A DNA stretch of 14,409 bases from Pelobacter sp. UBA6093 (GTDB taxonomy: Bacteria > Desulfobacterota > Desulfuromonadia > Desulfuromonadales > Syntrophotaleaceae), in the NCBI GenBank assembly GCA_002435955.1, contig DIWZ01000042.1:52161-66569 (forward strand). The letters are read 5' to 3'. The notes below the pieces were generated by a model, which did not search any database, was not told the DNA's origin, and worked only from the letters and a program-made list of their open reading frames with translations. A program made the translations under genes and the position numbers. Shown piece after piece: positions 1-7,639 of the stretch (its first letter is position 1; each line of letters starts with the position of its first letter).

Positions 1-97
1 TCGGCCCATAGCTACGGCTATGAACCTTCAAACGAGCTAAAATCTGTTCTCAAACATCCAAATTTTCGCTTCGGCCCGGATAGTCCGACAGACTCCT
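1..97 (+). repeat. Dispersed MITE-like repeat, family 1, copy A (right part)
   Basis: The first 53 bases match 14357-14409 with only three mismatches. The copy ends at 78-97 in ggatagtccgacagactcct, which is nearly the reverse complement of the left end of the copy at 14289. It also contains the small hairpin catagc-tacg-gctatg. Joining the two partial copies gives an inferred complete unit of about 165 bp with terminal inverted repeats of about 20 bp and no coding capacity. The left end lies outside the window. The function is unknown; a non-autonomous transposable element (MITE) or a structured intergenic repeat are the likely explanations. Confidence 0.7.
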
Positions 98-128
98 CGG
101 GGAATCAGGCTGGATCACGACAAAGGCC

Positions 129-157
129 TTGACTTGATGCTGGGCCCAATGTAAAAA
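129..157 (+). promoter_or_regulatory. Putative promoter of the XRE-cupin regulator gene
   Basis: A TTGACT -35 hexamer (129-134) is separated by 17 bases from TAAAAA (152-157), a 4/6 match to the -10 consensus. Transcription would begin near 164, about 26 bases before the start codon. This is a consensus match only. Confidence 0.4.
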
Positions 158-189
158 ATCTAAGAAAAACAGTGAGGTAAACAAAATCG

Positions 190-783
190 ATGTCCGATAT
201 ACGTGAAGAAGTCAAGGATCTGCTCATCGGTCTCAAAATACGCCGCTTGCGGCAGGAACGGCGCATGACCCTGCAAAATCTGTCGGAAGCCACCGGTCTG
301 TCCAAGCCACTGCTGTCGCAGGTCGAAAACGAGCAGGTGATTCCACCGTTGGCGACCCTGTTGCGCATCGCCAAGGCACTCAAGGTCGGACTGCATACCT
401 TTTTCCAGGAGGAAGGCAGTGTCGAGAAGTGTTTGTTGGTGCGGGCCGGGGAAGGTGGCAGCCACGATACCCACAGCAGCCGCAGCCGGCGGCGGACTCC
501 CTATGCCTACCAATCCCTGGGTTACGGAAAGAAACAGCGCAATTTGGAGCCGTTTCTGATCGAATTCGATGTGCAACCCTGGCGGGATGATCTGCTCGTC
601 AGTCATGACGGCGAGGAATTCCTCTATATTCTCGAAGGGCAGGTGGAGTTCCACTACGGCGATGAGGTGATGGCTGTCGGCCCGGGAGACTCCCTATATT
701 ACGATTCCAATGAACCGCATGGGTATGTGGCGGTCGGGGAGGTTCCGGCGCGCGCGGTGGCGGTTATCTATTCCCAGGAGTAA
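190..783 (+). CDS. XRE-family transcriptional regulator with C-terminal cupin sensor domain
   Basis: A 197-residue DNA-binding regulator. Residues about 14-68 form a helix-turn-helix of the Cro/CI (XRE) type, with the recognition region around LSEATGLSKPLLSQVENEQ. Residues about 125-195 form a double-stranded beta-helix cupin: motif 1 around H139-E143 (HDGEEFLYILEG) and motif 2 ending at PHG (H177) could bind a metal or small ligand. The length and order fit the HTH_3 plus Cupin_2 regulators, which act as soluble cytoplasmic repressors or activators of small metabolic regulons. The ATG at 190 is preceded by a gaggt-type ribosome-binding site. Downstream lies elbB with its own promoter and an inverted repeat at 837-862 that could be this protein's operator (inference). 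The ligand cannot be told from sequence. Confidence 0.9.
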   Translation: MSDIREEVKDLLIGLKIRRLRQERRMTLQNLSEATGLSKPLLSQVENEQVIPPLATLLRIAKALKVGLHTFFQEEGSVEKCLLVRAGEGGSHDTHSSRSRRRTPYAYQSLGYGKKQRNLEPFLIEFDVQPWRDDLLVSHDGEEFLYILEGQVEFHYGDEVMAVGPGDSLYYDSNEPHGYVAVGEVPARAVAVIYSQE

Positions 784-793
784 GCACACGAGC

Positions 794-821
794 TTGACAA
801 TCGCGGCGCATTTTCTATGTT
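794..821 (+). promoter_or_regulatory. Putative sigma-70 promoter of elbB
   Basis: A perfect TTGACA -35 (794-799) lies 16 bases from TATGTT (816-821). Transcription would start near 828, placing the inverted repeat at 837-862 in the first part of the transcript. It is located between the upstream regulator's stop and the elbB start. Confidence 0.55.
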
Positions 822-836
822 AGGATAAACCATTCA

Positions 837-862
837 GATCGAAATCGATCCCGATTTCGATC
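837..862. promoter_or_regulatory. Perfect 11-bp inverted repeat, candidate operator
   Basis: gatcgaaatcg (837-847) is followed by a 4-base spacer and its exact reverse complement cgatttcgatc (852-862). A further partial half-site, tcgatgaaat, follows. The repeat lies just downstream of the predicted elbB start point, in a position where a bound dimer would block transcription. An XRE-type regulator encoded immediately upstream is the obvious candidate binder, but this is inference. The sequence is too AT-rich in its arms and lacks a T-run, so it does not look like a terminator. Confidence 0.5.
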
Positions 863-911
863 TCGATGAAATCAGGGCCCGACCAATCAGGGAATGACAG
901 GAGGTAACGGC

Positions 912-1568
912 ATGAAGCGAATAGGCGTGATTCTATCCGGCTGCGGTGTATATGACGGCAGCGAGATTCACGAGGCAGTGCTGGCGCTGCTGGCCATCGA
1001 GCGCGCCGGGGCCGAGGCCATATGCATGGCTCCCGATATCCAACAGATGCATGTTATCAACCATTTTACCGGTCAGGCTGAAAGCGGCCAGCAGCGTGGC
1101 GTGCTGGCCGAATCGGCACGGATCGCCCGCGGCAAGGTGGTCGATGTGGCTACCGTCAGTATTCAGGATATCGATGGCCTGGTGATCCCCGGCGGCTATG
1201 GCGCGGCCAAGAATCTTTGTGATTTTGCCGTCAAGGGAGCCGAATGTTCAGTGCAGCCCGATGTCGAGCAACTGGTCCGGGAGATGGTCGATAAAGGCAA
1301 ACCGGTGGCGGCCATCTGTATTGCGCCGGCCTTGCTGGCCAAAATCCTGCAAGGATACTCGCCGCGCCTGACCATTGGCAATGATCCGGATACTGCAGCA
1401 GCGCTCACGGCCATGGGGGCGCAGCATGTCGATTGCCCCGTAAACGAAATCGTGGTGGACGAAAAGAATCGGCTTGTCAGCACGCCGGCATATATGCTGG
1501 CCGGTGATATCGCCGAGGCGGCAACGGGCATCGAAAAAGCGGTGCAGCAGTTGCTGGCCATGATATGA
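912..1568 (+). CDS. elbB: Isoprenoid biosynthesis glyoxalase ElbB (DJ-1/PfpI family)
   Basis: A 218-residue protein, the same size as enterobacterial ElbB (about 217). It has the family's opening VILSGCGVYDGSEIHEAV, the INHFTGQ segment, the VIPGGYGAAKN loop, and the nucleophile-elbow cysteine C136 in AAICIAPALLA. Members belong to the DJ-1/PfpI glutamine-amidotransferase-like fold, show glyoxalase activity, and have been linked genetically to isoprenoid synthesis; the physiological role is not settled. The ATG at 912 is chosen over an in-frame ATG at 894 because a strong aggagg site (899-904) lies 7 bases before it; the 894 start would place that site inside the gene. It is transcribed alone: promoter at 794, terminator at 1594-1650. 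Confidence 0.93.
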   Translation: MKRIGVILSGCGVYDGSEIHEAVLALLAIERAGAEAICMAPDIQQMHVINHFTGQAESGQQRGVLAESARIARGKVVDVATVSIQDIDGLVIPGGYGAAKNLCDFAVKGAECSVQPDVEQLVREMVDKGKPVAAICIAPALLAKILQGYSPRLTIGNDPDTAAALTAMGAQHVDCPVNEIVVDEKNRLVSTPAYMLAGDIAEAATGIEKAVQQLLAMI

Positions 1569-1593
1569 GCGGGCCATGATGGATGAATGCAAG

Positions 1594-1650
1594 GCAACGG
1601 GGGCGGACACGATACATGTCCGCCCCTGTTGCATGTTGTTTCGTCTTTTC
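1594..1650 (+). terminator. Rho-independent terminator after elbB
   Basis: A 16-bp stem (1594-1609 with 1617-1632, one G-T wobble at 1599/1627) with a 7-base loop contains the GC-rich core ggggcggaca / tgtccgcccc. It is followed by a T-rich stretch (ttgtttcgtcttttc). The hairpin starts 25 bases after the elbB stop. Confidence 0.8.
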
Positions 1651-1685
1651 TATCGGTTATGCTTGATGAAATGTTTGTTTTACTG

Positions 1686-1852
1686 CTAGTACCCTGTAAC
1701 CCATAATCTATCGCATCTTGCTGGTTCTTTGTCGCGTCAACTGCGTTACGACCAACGCTGATTAGCTGCGGCTAGGCAGCGTTGGTCATGCCTTGTTGAC
1801 CCACCAAACTCCTGCGCGAGATCACGACATTTTATGGATTACAGGGTACTAG
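1686..1852. repeat. Whole-length palindromic element (family 2), MITE-like
   Basis: The ends are inverted copies: ctagtaccctgtaaccca at the left and, reading inward from the right on the other strand, ctagtaccctgtaatcca. At the centre gaccaacgctg (1750-1760) pairs with cagcgttggtc (1777-1787). The arms between are imperfectly complementary, so the whole 167 bp could fold as one long hairpin. There is no coding capacity. CTAG at both extremities may be part of the repeat or a target-site remnant. Its right end overlaps by two bases with the next repeat at 1851. It resembles a non-autonomous transposable element; only one copy is in the window, so dispersal cannot be judged. Confidence 0.65.
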
Positions 1853-1914
1853 GAGTCTGTCGGACTATCTGGGTCGAATTTGCAGTCGGCGCATGGATAG
1901 TCCGACAGCCTCCT
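1851..1914 (-). repeat. Dispersed repeat family 1, copy B (short, internally deleted, inverted)
   Basis: Terminal inverted repeats aggagtctgtcggactatc (1851-1869) and gatagtccgacagcctcct (1896-1914) differ by one base and enclose about 26 bp. Read on the minus strand, the part next to its left end (ctatccatgcgccg, then gcaaattcg) matches 14303-14328 of copy C closely, so this is a shortened member in opposite orientation. It directly abuts the family 2 palindrome and ends 34 bp before gltB, so any transcript entering gltB from upstream carries this hairpin. Confidence 0.7.
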
Positions 1915-1948
1915 GGTCGCCAATTTTATGTCTTGAGGAGAGCACCCC

Positions 1949-4900
1949 ATGAACGCAACCGGTTCTCAAAGTTTTCCGACCATCTTCGATGAGCGCGATG
2001 CATGTGCCATCATCGGATTTTTCAAAAAGCATGGACAACCGACCCATGGCAATCTGCAACGGACCATCGAGGCGCTTATCAAAATGGGGCATCGCGCAGG
2101 CGGTGTCGGCGGCGAAGGTGATGGGTGTGGGGTGTTGACCGACATCCCCAGGCTGCTCTGGCGAGAGGTGCTGGCCCAGGCCGGATACGCGCAGGATCTG
2201 GTCGAAGCCCCGGAGTTTGCCGTCGGCCACCTGTTGCTGCCGCGTCATCTGGCTGCGACGGATATGGAGACTCTGCAAAACAGGATCCTCGAACTGTTTG
2301 CCGTGCGCGGTTGCCGGACGTTGATACAGCGGCCTGCGCCGGTTCGCAGTGAAATCTTGTCGGCCAGTGCTCGTGCCAGCGAGCCCCTGGTCTGGCAATT
2401 GGCATTGAACGTCCCGGACGCCGCAACCGGACCAGCGTTGCTGTATGGACTGCACGTGGCCCTGGAAGGGGAATTCCCGGTGCAGGTGTCCTCACTGTCC
2501 CAGCGAACCTCGGTTTACAAAGTGCACGGCGCCCCGGAGATGCTGGCACGCTACTATCCCGATCTGAAACGGCGTGATTTTCTGTCGGCCGTAACCATCG
2601 GTCACAGCCGTTTTTCCACCAATACGTTGCCCACGGTTTTGCGTGCCCAACCGTTCAGCCTGCTCGGGCACAACGGTGAAATCAATACCATCGAGCGATT
2701 GCGGGAGGAGGCTCGTCTGCTAGGCATTGCCCTGCCGGACGGCGGCAGCGATTCCCAGGATCTCAACAGGTTGCTGGAAGGGCTTATGCATGGCTTCGGA
2801 TTGACTCTGTTTGAGGCCATGGAAATGGTTTTCCCTCCCATTTTCAGTGAGATGTCCCGATTGCCGGAGGCACAGCGGCAGCTGTTCGGTTTTTTTCGGC
2901 GGTTTTTCCCCGCCAGCGCCCAGGGCCCGGCGGCCGTCATCGCCCGGTCCGGCGAACAGGTGATTTGCAGCGTGGATGCCATGGGTCTGCGGCCCCTGTG
3001 GTTTGGCGAAACGGAACGGGAATATTTTGTATCCTCCGAAGTCGGGGTGGTACCCCAGGAGGAAATCCTTTCCGACCCCAAACCCCTGGCACCGGGAGAA
3101 AAGGTCGGCATGCGCATCCCCTACCTCAAGGGGATCGGTGTGTTGAATAATCAGCAACTGCGCAGTGAGGTGCTGCGTCAGTTCCAGCGACGCACCGCGC
3201 TGTCCTCCCATGCGCGCATGGTAACGCCTGCTCGCAGTCTGCGGGACCGTCGTCCCGCAGCGGCTACGGTGTTTACCCGCAGTCGCCACCTGATGCGCGA
3301 CAATCTGCTGTCGGCCTGCGCCTGGAAAAACAGTGATCTGCGCAGTCTTAAAGAAATGGCCTCCGCCGGTTGCGATCCGATTGCCTCGCTCGGTTACGAT
3401 GGTCCGCTGGCGGCGCTGGCGGTTACGCGTCAGAATCTGGCTGACTATCTCAAGGAGCAGGTGGCGGTGGTAACCAACCCTGCCATCGACCGTGAGCGCG
3501 AGGCCGAGCATTTTTCCACCCGGGTTTTTCTGGGGGGGTGCCCCACCCTCAAGGGCCGTCGGCGCAAGGCCGTGGAGCTGATGGTACCGCTGTTGCTCGG
3601 AGGCCGTCGCCTGGGTCCGGTTAATCAGGATGACCAGGTTGCGGCCGACCATGGCACCACCAGTCTGGAACGTCTGCTTGGTCATTTCGGCGGCGGACGT
3701 TATCGGTTTCGCCGCCTGTCCTGCGCTCTGCGCAATCAGGAAACGGTGCCTGAAGCATTGGCCCGGCTCGGTGACGAGGCAGCCGTGGCCATAGGCCAGG
3801 GAGCGGTGTTGCTGCTGCTCGACGACAGCCAGGGTTTCAGCCCCGGGCACGGCTTTCTTGATCCGCTGCTGGCGGTGGCCTGGTTGCAGAGCTATCTTAT
3901 CGACCAGCAGGATGAGGCTGGCGATTGCCTGCGTCGCAATTGCTCGCTGGTACTTCGTTCAGGGGCCTTGCGAAATCTGCACGACCTTATCTGCGCATTG
4001 GGTATGGGCGCCGACGCCGTTTGTCCCTATCTCATGTGGGAGTTGGCCGACGAACATCCAGGCGGCCTGGAGCGGCTGGTGGATGTGCTGGGCAAAGGGC
4101 TGGAGAAGGTCATGTCGACCATGGGGATTCACGAAATCGGTGGCTATGGACGGCATTTTGCCGCCATCGGACTTGCGCCGGATATCGCCGATTTGCTGCA
4201 TATCCCCAATTACTGCGGCTCTGTTCAAGGAGGACTGACCCTGGAGCGGCTCGGCGCCGACGGTTGGGAGCGTAGCAATATCGCCCGCAGCCGTCGTCCT
4301 CAGCCGGTGGAGGAACAGTTCCGGCTCTACCCTCGCATCTGGAAAACCGTCGCCGCGGTGGCCAAGATGGAGGAGAATTACGATGAACTGTCTCGGTTGA
4401 TCCGGCGCTTCAAGGATGAACATCCGCTGGCGATACGACATTTGCTCGATTTTGTCATCCCCAGCGAACTGACCGTCGATCCCCGCGAAGTTGACGCCTC
4501 CGTGGGCGGCCATGATCTGCCCATTATCTTTTCGGCCATGAGTTTCGGTTCCCAGGGGGAGACGTCCTTCCGCATCTATGCCGAAGCCGCCAAGCGACTC
4601 AATATCGTATGCATGAACGGGGAGGGTGGGGAAATCCCTGACATGCTCGGCCAATACCGTCGCAACCGTGGTCAGCAGCTGGCGTCGGGGCGTTTCGGCG
4701 TGCACATGGACCTGCTGAATTCGGCCGATTTCCTCGAGATCAAGGTAGGGCAGGGGGCCAAGCCGGGCGAGGGAGGGCATCTGCCGGGCTTTAAGGTGAC
4801 CGCCAAGATTGCCGAAGCGCGCAACTCCGCGCCGGGGGTAACGCTCATTTCGCCGTCCAACAATCATGACATCTACTCCATTGAAGACTTGGCCCAGATC

Positions 4901-6490
4901 ATCGAAGAATTGCGTACCGCCAACCCGCGGGCTCGCATTTCCATCAAGGTGCCGGCCGTAGCCGGCATCGGCACTATCGCCATGGGTATCGCCAAGGCCG
5001 GCGCCGATATCATTACCATCAGCGGTTACGATGGCGGTACCGGCGCGGCCCGCCGGCATGCCATCAAATTCGTAGGCATGCCCGCCGAGATCGGGGTGCG
5101 CGAGGCGCATCGCGCCCTGGCCGAGTCGGGGCTGCGCCACAAGGTCGAAATCTGGGCCGACGGCGGTATGCACAGCGGCCGGGACGTGGTGAAGATGATC
5201 CTGCTGGGGGCGAACCGGGTCGGTTTCGGAACCCTGCCCATGGTGGTCATCGGTTGTACCGCCTGTCGCGGCTGCCATCTCGGCACCTGCCATGTCGGCA
5301 TCGCCACCCAGATCGAAACCGTCGAAGAGGCCCAGGCCAAGGGGCTTAAGCGTTTCGTGCCGCGGGTGCTGGAAAACGGTATCATCTACGAGACCACCTT
5401 CTTCCGGGCGTTGGGTGAAGAGATCCGCAATCTGACCGCCCGACTCGGCTTTCGCCGCACCCAGGACATGGTCGGCAAGGCCGACTTGCTGGTGCAGCAG
5501 CGCAGTCACGCGCAACTCGACCTGAGCGGGCTGCTGGCGCCTGTGCCGCTGGCCGAAATGCCGCGTTCGGCGGCCGATGTCCGCATCATTCGCAAACCGC
5601 TCAATTACCTGACCTCGCTGATCTCGAGTTTGGTGACTGAGGCCTTCGATGGGCCGGAGAGCCGTATCCGCTACGAGGATTACAGCGCTTCCAGCAGCGA
5701 CCGGGCCATCGGTACCTATCTGGCTGGCTCCATGACGCGCGACCATGCCGAGGGGCGGCCGGGGGGAGACAAACAGGTCTTGTTGCACTTTCGACGCAAT
5801 GCCATTCCCGGCAACGGTTTGGCGGCGTTCAATATTCAGCGCATCAACCTGCGCATCGAAGGCAGTGCTCAGGACGGTGTCGGCAAGGGGGCTCGTGGCG
5901 GCAAGATCGTGGTGCTCAAGGGGGAAAACCGCCATGGCCGAAGGGTCGGTGGCTCGGTGGGCAAGGGGCTGGCTTACGGCGCCCAGAGTGGCCTGTTTCT
6001 GGTTCAGGGGGATGCCGACAGTCGCGCCTGTGTACGCCTGTCCGGCGCTGAGGTAGTCATCGGCGGTCGCCTGCGCGGTCCTCTCGACGATGCCTCCGGC
6101 AATCTGGCGGGGCGGGCTAATATCAAGGGGTTTGCCTTTGAATACATGACCGCCGGCAGTGCCGTGGTGCTGGGAGACCCCGGCCCCTGGCTGTGTTCCG
6201 GTATGACCGGCGGCAGTGTCTATTGCCATCTGGATGAAGCGTTGGGTATGACCCGCGAGGCACTGAAACGGCGGTTGGCCAAGGGAGCGCAGGTCGATCT
6301 TTACGATCTGGAAGCAGCCGATATCGAAGTCGTGCGCCGGTTGTTGGGCGCCTATCATCGCGAATTGCTTTATTCCCATCAGGATGAAGAGGCCGACTGG
6401 GTGGCCCACGCCAAGGAAGAGTGCCGCTCACGATTTGTGCGCCTGTCGCCGGTGGGCATTGTATCCGCACCGCCTGTTTCGACGGAATAG
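1949..6490 (+). CDS. gltB: Glutamate synthase large subunit (GOGAT alpha, GltB)
   Basis: A 1513-residue protein that makes glutamate from glutamine and 2-oxoglutarate. Domain order is complete: class II amidotransferase (about 19-410), with C19 as expected N-terminal nucleophile after removal of an 18-residue propeptide and HSRFSTNT plus HNGEINT motifs; central domain (about 450-740); FMN/iron-sulfur synthase domain (about 850-1180) with GEGGE (891-895), QLASGRFGV, GAKPGEGG and SGYDGGTGA; and GXGXG beta-helix (about 1260-1480). Iron-sulfur ligands C1103, C1109 and C1114 are present, with an extra C1106. The spacing between GEGGE and ASGRFGV equals that of NADPH-type GltB, with no ferredoxin loop. 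A gaggag site (1935-1940) supports the ATG at 1949. No gltD follows; the next gene is trxB. I see no clear promoter; two palindromic repeats fill the leader. Confidence 0.95.
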   Translation: MNATGSQSFPTIFDERDACAIIGFFKKHGQPTHGNLQRTIEALIKMGHRAGGVGGEGDGCGVLTDIPRLLWREVLAQAGYAQDLVEAPEFAVGHLLLPRHLAATDMETLQNRILELFAVRGCRTLIQRPAPVRSEILSASARASEPLVWQLALNVPDAATGPALLYGLHVALEGEFPVQVSSLSQRTSVYKVHGAPEMLARYYPDLKRRDFLSAVTIGHSRFSTNTLPTVLRAQPFSLLGHNGEINTIERLREEARLLGIALPDGGSDSQDLNRLLEGLMHGFGLTLFEAMEMVFPPIFSEMSRLPEAQRQLFGFFRRFFPASAQGPAAVIARSGEQVICSVDAMGLRPLWFGETEREYFVSSEVGVVPQEEILSDPKPLAPGEKVGMRIPYLKGIGVLNNQQLRSEVLRQFQRRTALSSHARMVTPARSLRDRRPAAATVFTRSRHLMRDNLLSACAWKNSDLRSLKEMASAGCDPIASLGYDGPLAALAVTRQNLADYLKEQVAVVTNPAIDREREAEHFSTRVFLGGCPTLKGRRRKAVELMVPLLLGGRRLGPVNQDDQVAADHGTTSLERLLGHFGGGRYRFRRLSCALRNQETVPEALARLGDEAAVAIGQGAVLLLLDDSQGFSPGHGFLDPLLAVAWLQSYLIDQQDEAGDCLRRNCSLVLRSGALRNLHDLICALGMGADAVCPYLMWELADEHPGGLERLVDVLGKGLEKVMSTMGIHEIGGYGRHFAAIGLAPDIADLLHIPNYCGSVQGGLTLERLGADGWERSNIARSRRPQPVEEQFRLYPRIWKTVAAVAKMEENYDELSRLIRRFKDEHPLAIRHLLDFVIPSELTVDPREVDASVGGHDLPIIFSAMSFGSQGETSFRIYAEAAKRLNIVCMNGEGGEIPDMLGQYRRNRGQQLASGRFGVHMDLLNSADFLEIKVGQGAKPGEGGHLPGFKVTAKIAEARNSAPGVTLISPSNNHDIYSIEDLAQIIEELRTANPRARISIKVPAVAGIGTIAMGIAKAGADIITISGYDGGTGAARRHAIKFVGMPAEIGVREAHRALAESGLRHKVEIWADGGMHSGRDVVKMILLGANRVGFGTLPMVVIGCTACRGCHLGTCHVGIATQIETVEEAQAKGLKRFVPRVLENGIIYETTFFRALGEEIRNLTARLGFRRTQDMVGKADLLVQQRSHAQLDLSGLLAPVPLAEMPRSAADVRIIRKPLNYLTSLISSLVTEAFDGPESRIRYEDYSASSSDRAIGTYLAGSMTRDHAEGRPGGDKQVLLHFRRNAIPGNGLAAFNIQRINLRIEGSAQDGVGKGARGGKIVVLKGENRHGRRVGGSVGKGLAYGAQSGLFLVQGDADSRACVRLSGAEVVIGGRLRGPLDDASGNLAGRANIKGFAFEYMTAGSAVVLGDPGPWLCSGMTGGSVYCHLDEALGMTREALKRRLAKGAQVDLYDLEAADIEVVRRLLGAYHRELLYSHQDEEADWVAHAKEECRSRFVRLSPVGIVSAPPVSTE

Positions 6491-6548
6491 TGTAAGAACG
6501 GTAATTGGTGACAAGTGATTAGTGATTGGCAAAAATCGAGGTGTATCT

Positions 6549-6582
6549 AGTCACCAGTCACCAGTCACCAGTCACCAGTCAC
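6549..6582. repeat. Heptanucleotide tandem array (agtcacc x 4.9)
   Basis: Nearly five perfect copies of agtcacc lie between gltB and trxB. The flanks carry related degenerate sequence (ggtgacaagtgattagtgattgg at the left, partly inverted), so the 147-bp spacer is largely low-complexity. It contains no coding region and no clear terminator; array length is likely to vary between strains. Confidence 0.85.
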
Positions 6583-6637
6583 AAATTACTACTCACTGTC
6601 TTTATGCTTTTGTGACCACGGCTCAAGGAGGGAATCG

Positions 6638-7639
6638 ATGCCCGTACGCGAAAATGCCCACGATCAGATTATCCTCGGCTCCGGACCGGCCGGCTATACG
6701 GCCGCCATCTATACCGCGCGCAGCAATTGCTGTCCGCTGCTGATTTCCGGCATGGAACCTGGCGGTCAGCTGACAGGTACCACTCTGGTGGAAAACTTTC
6801 CCGGCTTTCCCGATGGGATCGACGGGCCGGAGTTGATGGAAGCGATGCGAAAACAGGCCGAGAAGTTCGGCACAATTTTCGCCTCCGGCGAAGTCACCCG
6901 TGTGGACCTGTCCGAGCACCCCTACAAAATCTGGGTGGGGGACGAACTGTACCGCTGCCGTTCCCTGATTATCTGTACCGGCGCCTCGCCGCGTATGCTC
7001 GGATTGCCCAACGAAAAGGCGCTGTACGGGCGTGGCGTGTCAGTTTGCGCTACCTGCGACGGGTTTTTCTACCGGGGTAAGGAGGTGGTGGTGGTCGGCG
7101 GTGGTGATACCGCCTTGGAGGATGCAATATTTCTGGCCCGTTTCGCCACCAAGGTAACAGTGGTGCACCGGCGTAACGCCCTGCGTGCAAACCCCTTGCT
7201 GCAGGAGCGGGCCAGGGATCATGCCAAGATCAGCTTTGTTTGGGACTCGGTGGTGACCGCCATCCACGGCGACAAGGACAAAGGGGTGTATAGTGTGCGG
7301 TTGCAGCATCTGCCGACAGGCAAGGAAGAGGATTTTGGTTGCGACGGAGTCTTCATTGCCATAGGCCATGTGCCCAACACCTCTTTATTCAAGGGGCAGC
7401 TCGACCTCGACGACTGGGGTTATATCCTGACCCGCAACGGCACCGAAACCAATCTGCCCGGAGTGTTTGCCGCCGGCGATGTGCAGGATCCGTTTTACCG
7501 GCAGGCTATCAGTGCTGCCGGTACGGGTTGCATGGCCGCCATGCAGTCGCAGCGCTTTCTGGAGTGCCTCGAGGATGCGGATTGCAAGAAGTGTCAGGCG
7601 CTGCAGAAACGCCACTTTGCCGATGGAGCAGGGGTTTAG
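6638..7639 (+). CDS. trxB: Thioredoxin-disulfide reductase
   Basis: A 333-residue flavoprotein that transfers electrons from NADPH through FAD and a redox-active disulfide to thioredoxin. Visible motifs: N-terminal FAD-binding GSGPAG (14-19), active-site C137-A-T-C140 followed by D, NADPH-binding GGGDTA (154-159) with HRR (177-179), and the C-terminal FAD motif GVFAAGDV (275-282). The body matches the bacterial low-molecular-weight type (about 320 residues). The extra length is a short tail, after residue about 308, holding C310, C316 and C319 (CKKC). A strong aaggagg site (6625-6631) fixes the ATG. It lies 147 bp after gltB on the same strand and could be cotranscribed, but it has TrxB architecture and is not a GltD substitute by sequence. 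Confidence 0.93.
   Translation: MPVRENAHDQIILGSGPAGYTAAIYTARSNCCPLLISGMEPGGQLTGTTLVENFPGFPDGIDGPELMEAMRKQAEKFGTIFASGEVTRVDLSEHPYKIWVGDELYRCRSLIICTGASPRMLGLPNEKALYGRGVSVCATCDGFFYRGKEVVVVGGGDTALEDAIFLARFATKVTVVHRRNALRANPLLQERARDHAKISFVWDSVVTAIHGDKDKGVYSVRLQHLPTGKEEDFGCDGVFIAIGHVPNTSLFKGQLDLDDWGYILTRNGTETNLPGVFAAGDVQDPFYRQAISAAGTGCMAAMQSQRFLECLEDADCKKCQALQKRHFADGAGV

Noticed and set aside
2720..3850. Minus-strand 376-codon frame inside gltB
   Set aside because: Same reason: shadow of the gltB coding strand, with no domain or ribosome-binding site recognised.
3959..6409. Long minus-strand open frame (816 codons) antisense to gltB
   Set aside because: The + strand encodes a full, recognisable GltB there. 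The antisense frame has no family resemblance and is the usual mirror of GC-rich codon use.
6549..6582. CRISPR array
   Set aside because: The units are 7 bp with no spacers, so this is a simple tandem repeat.
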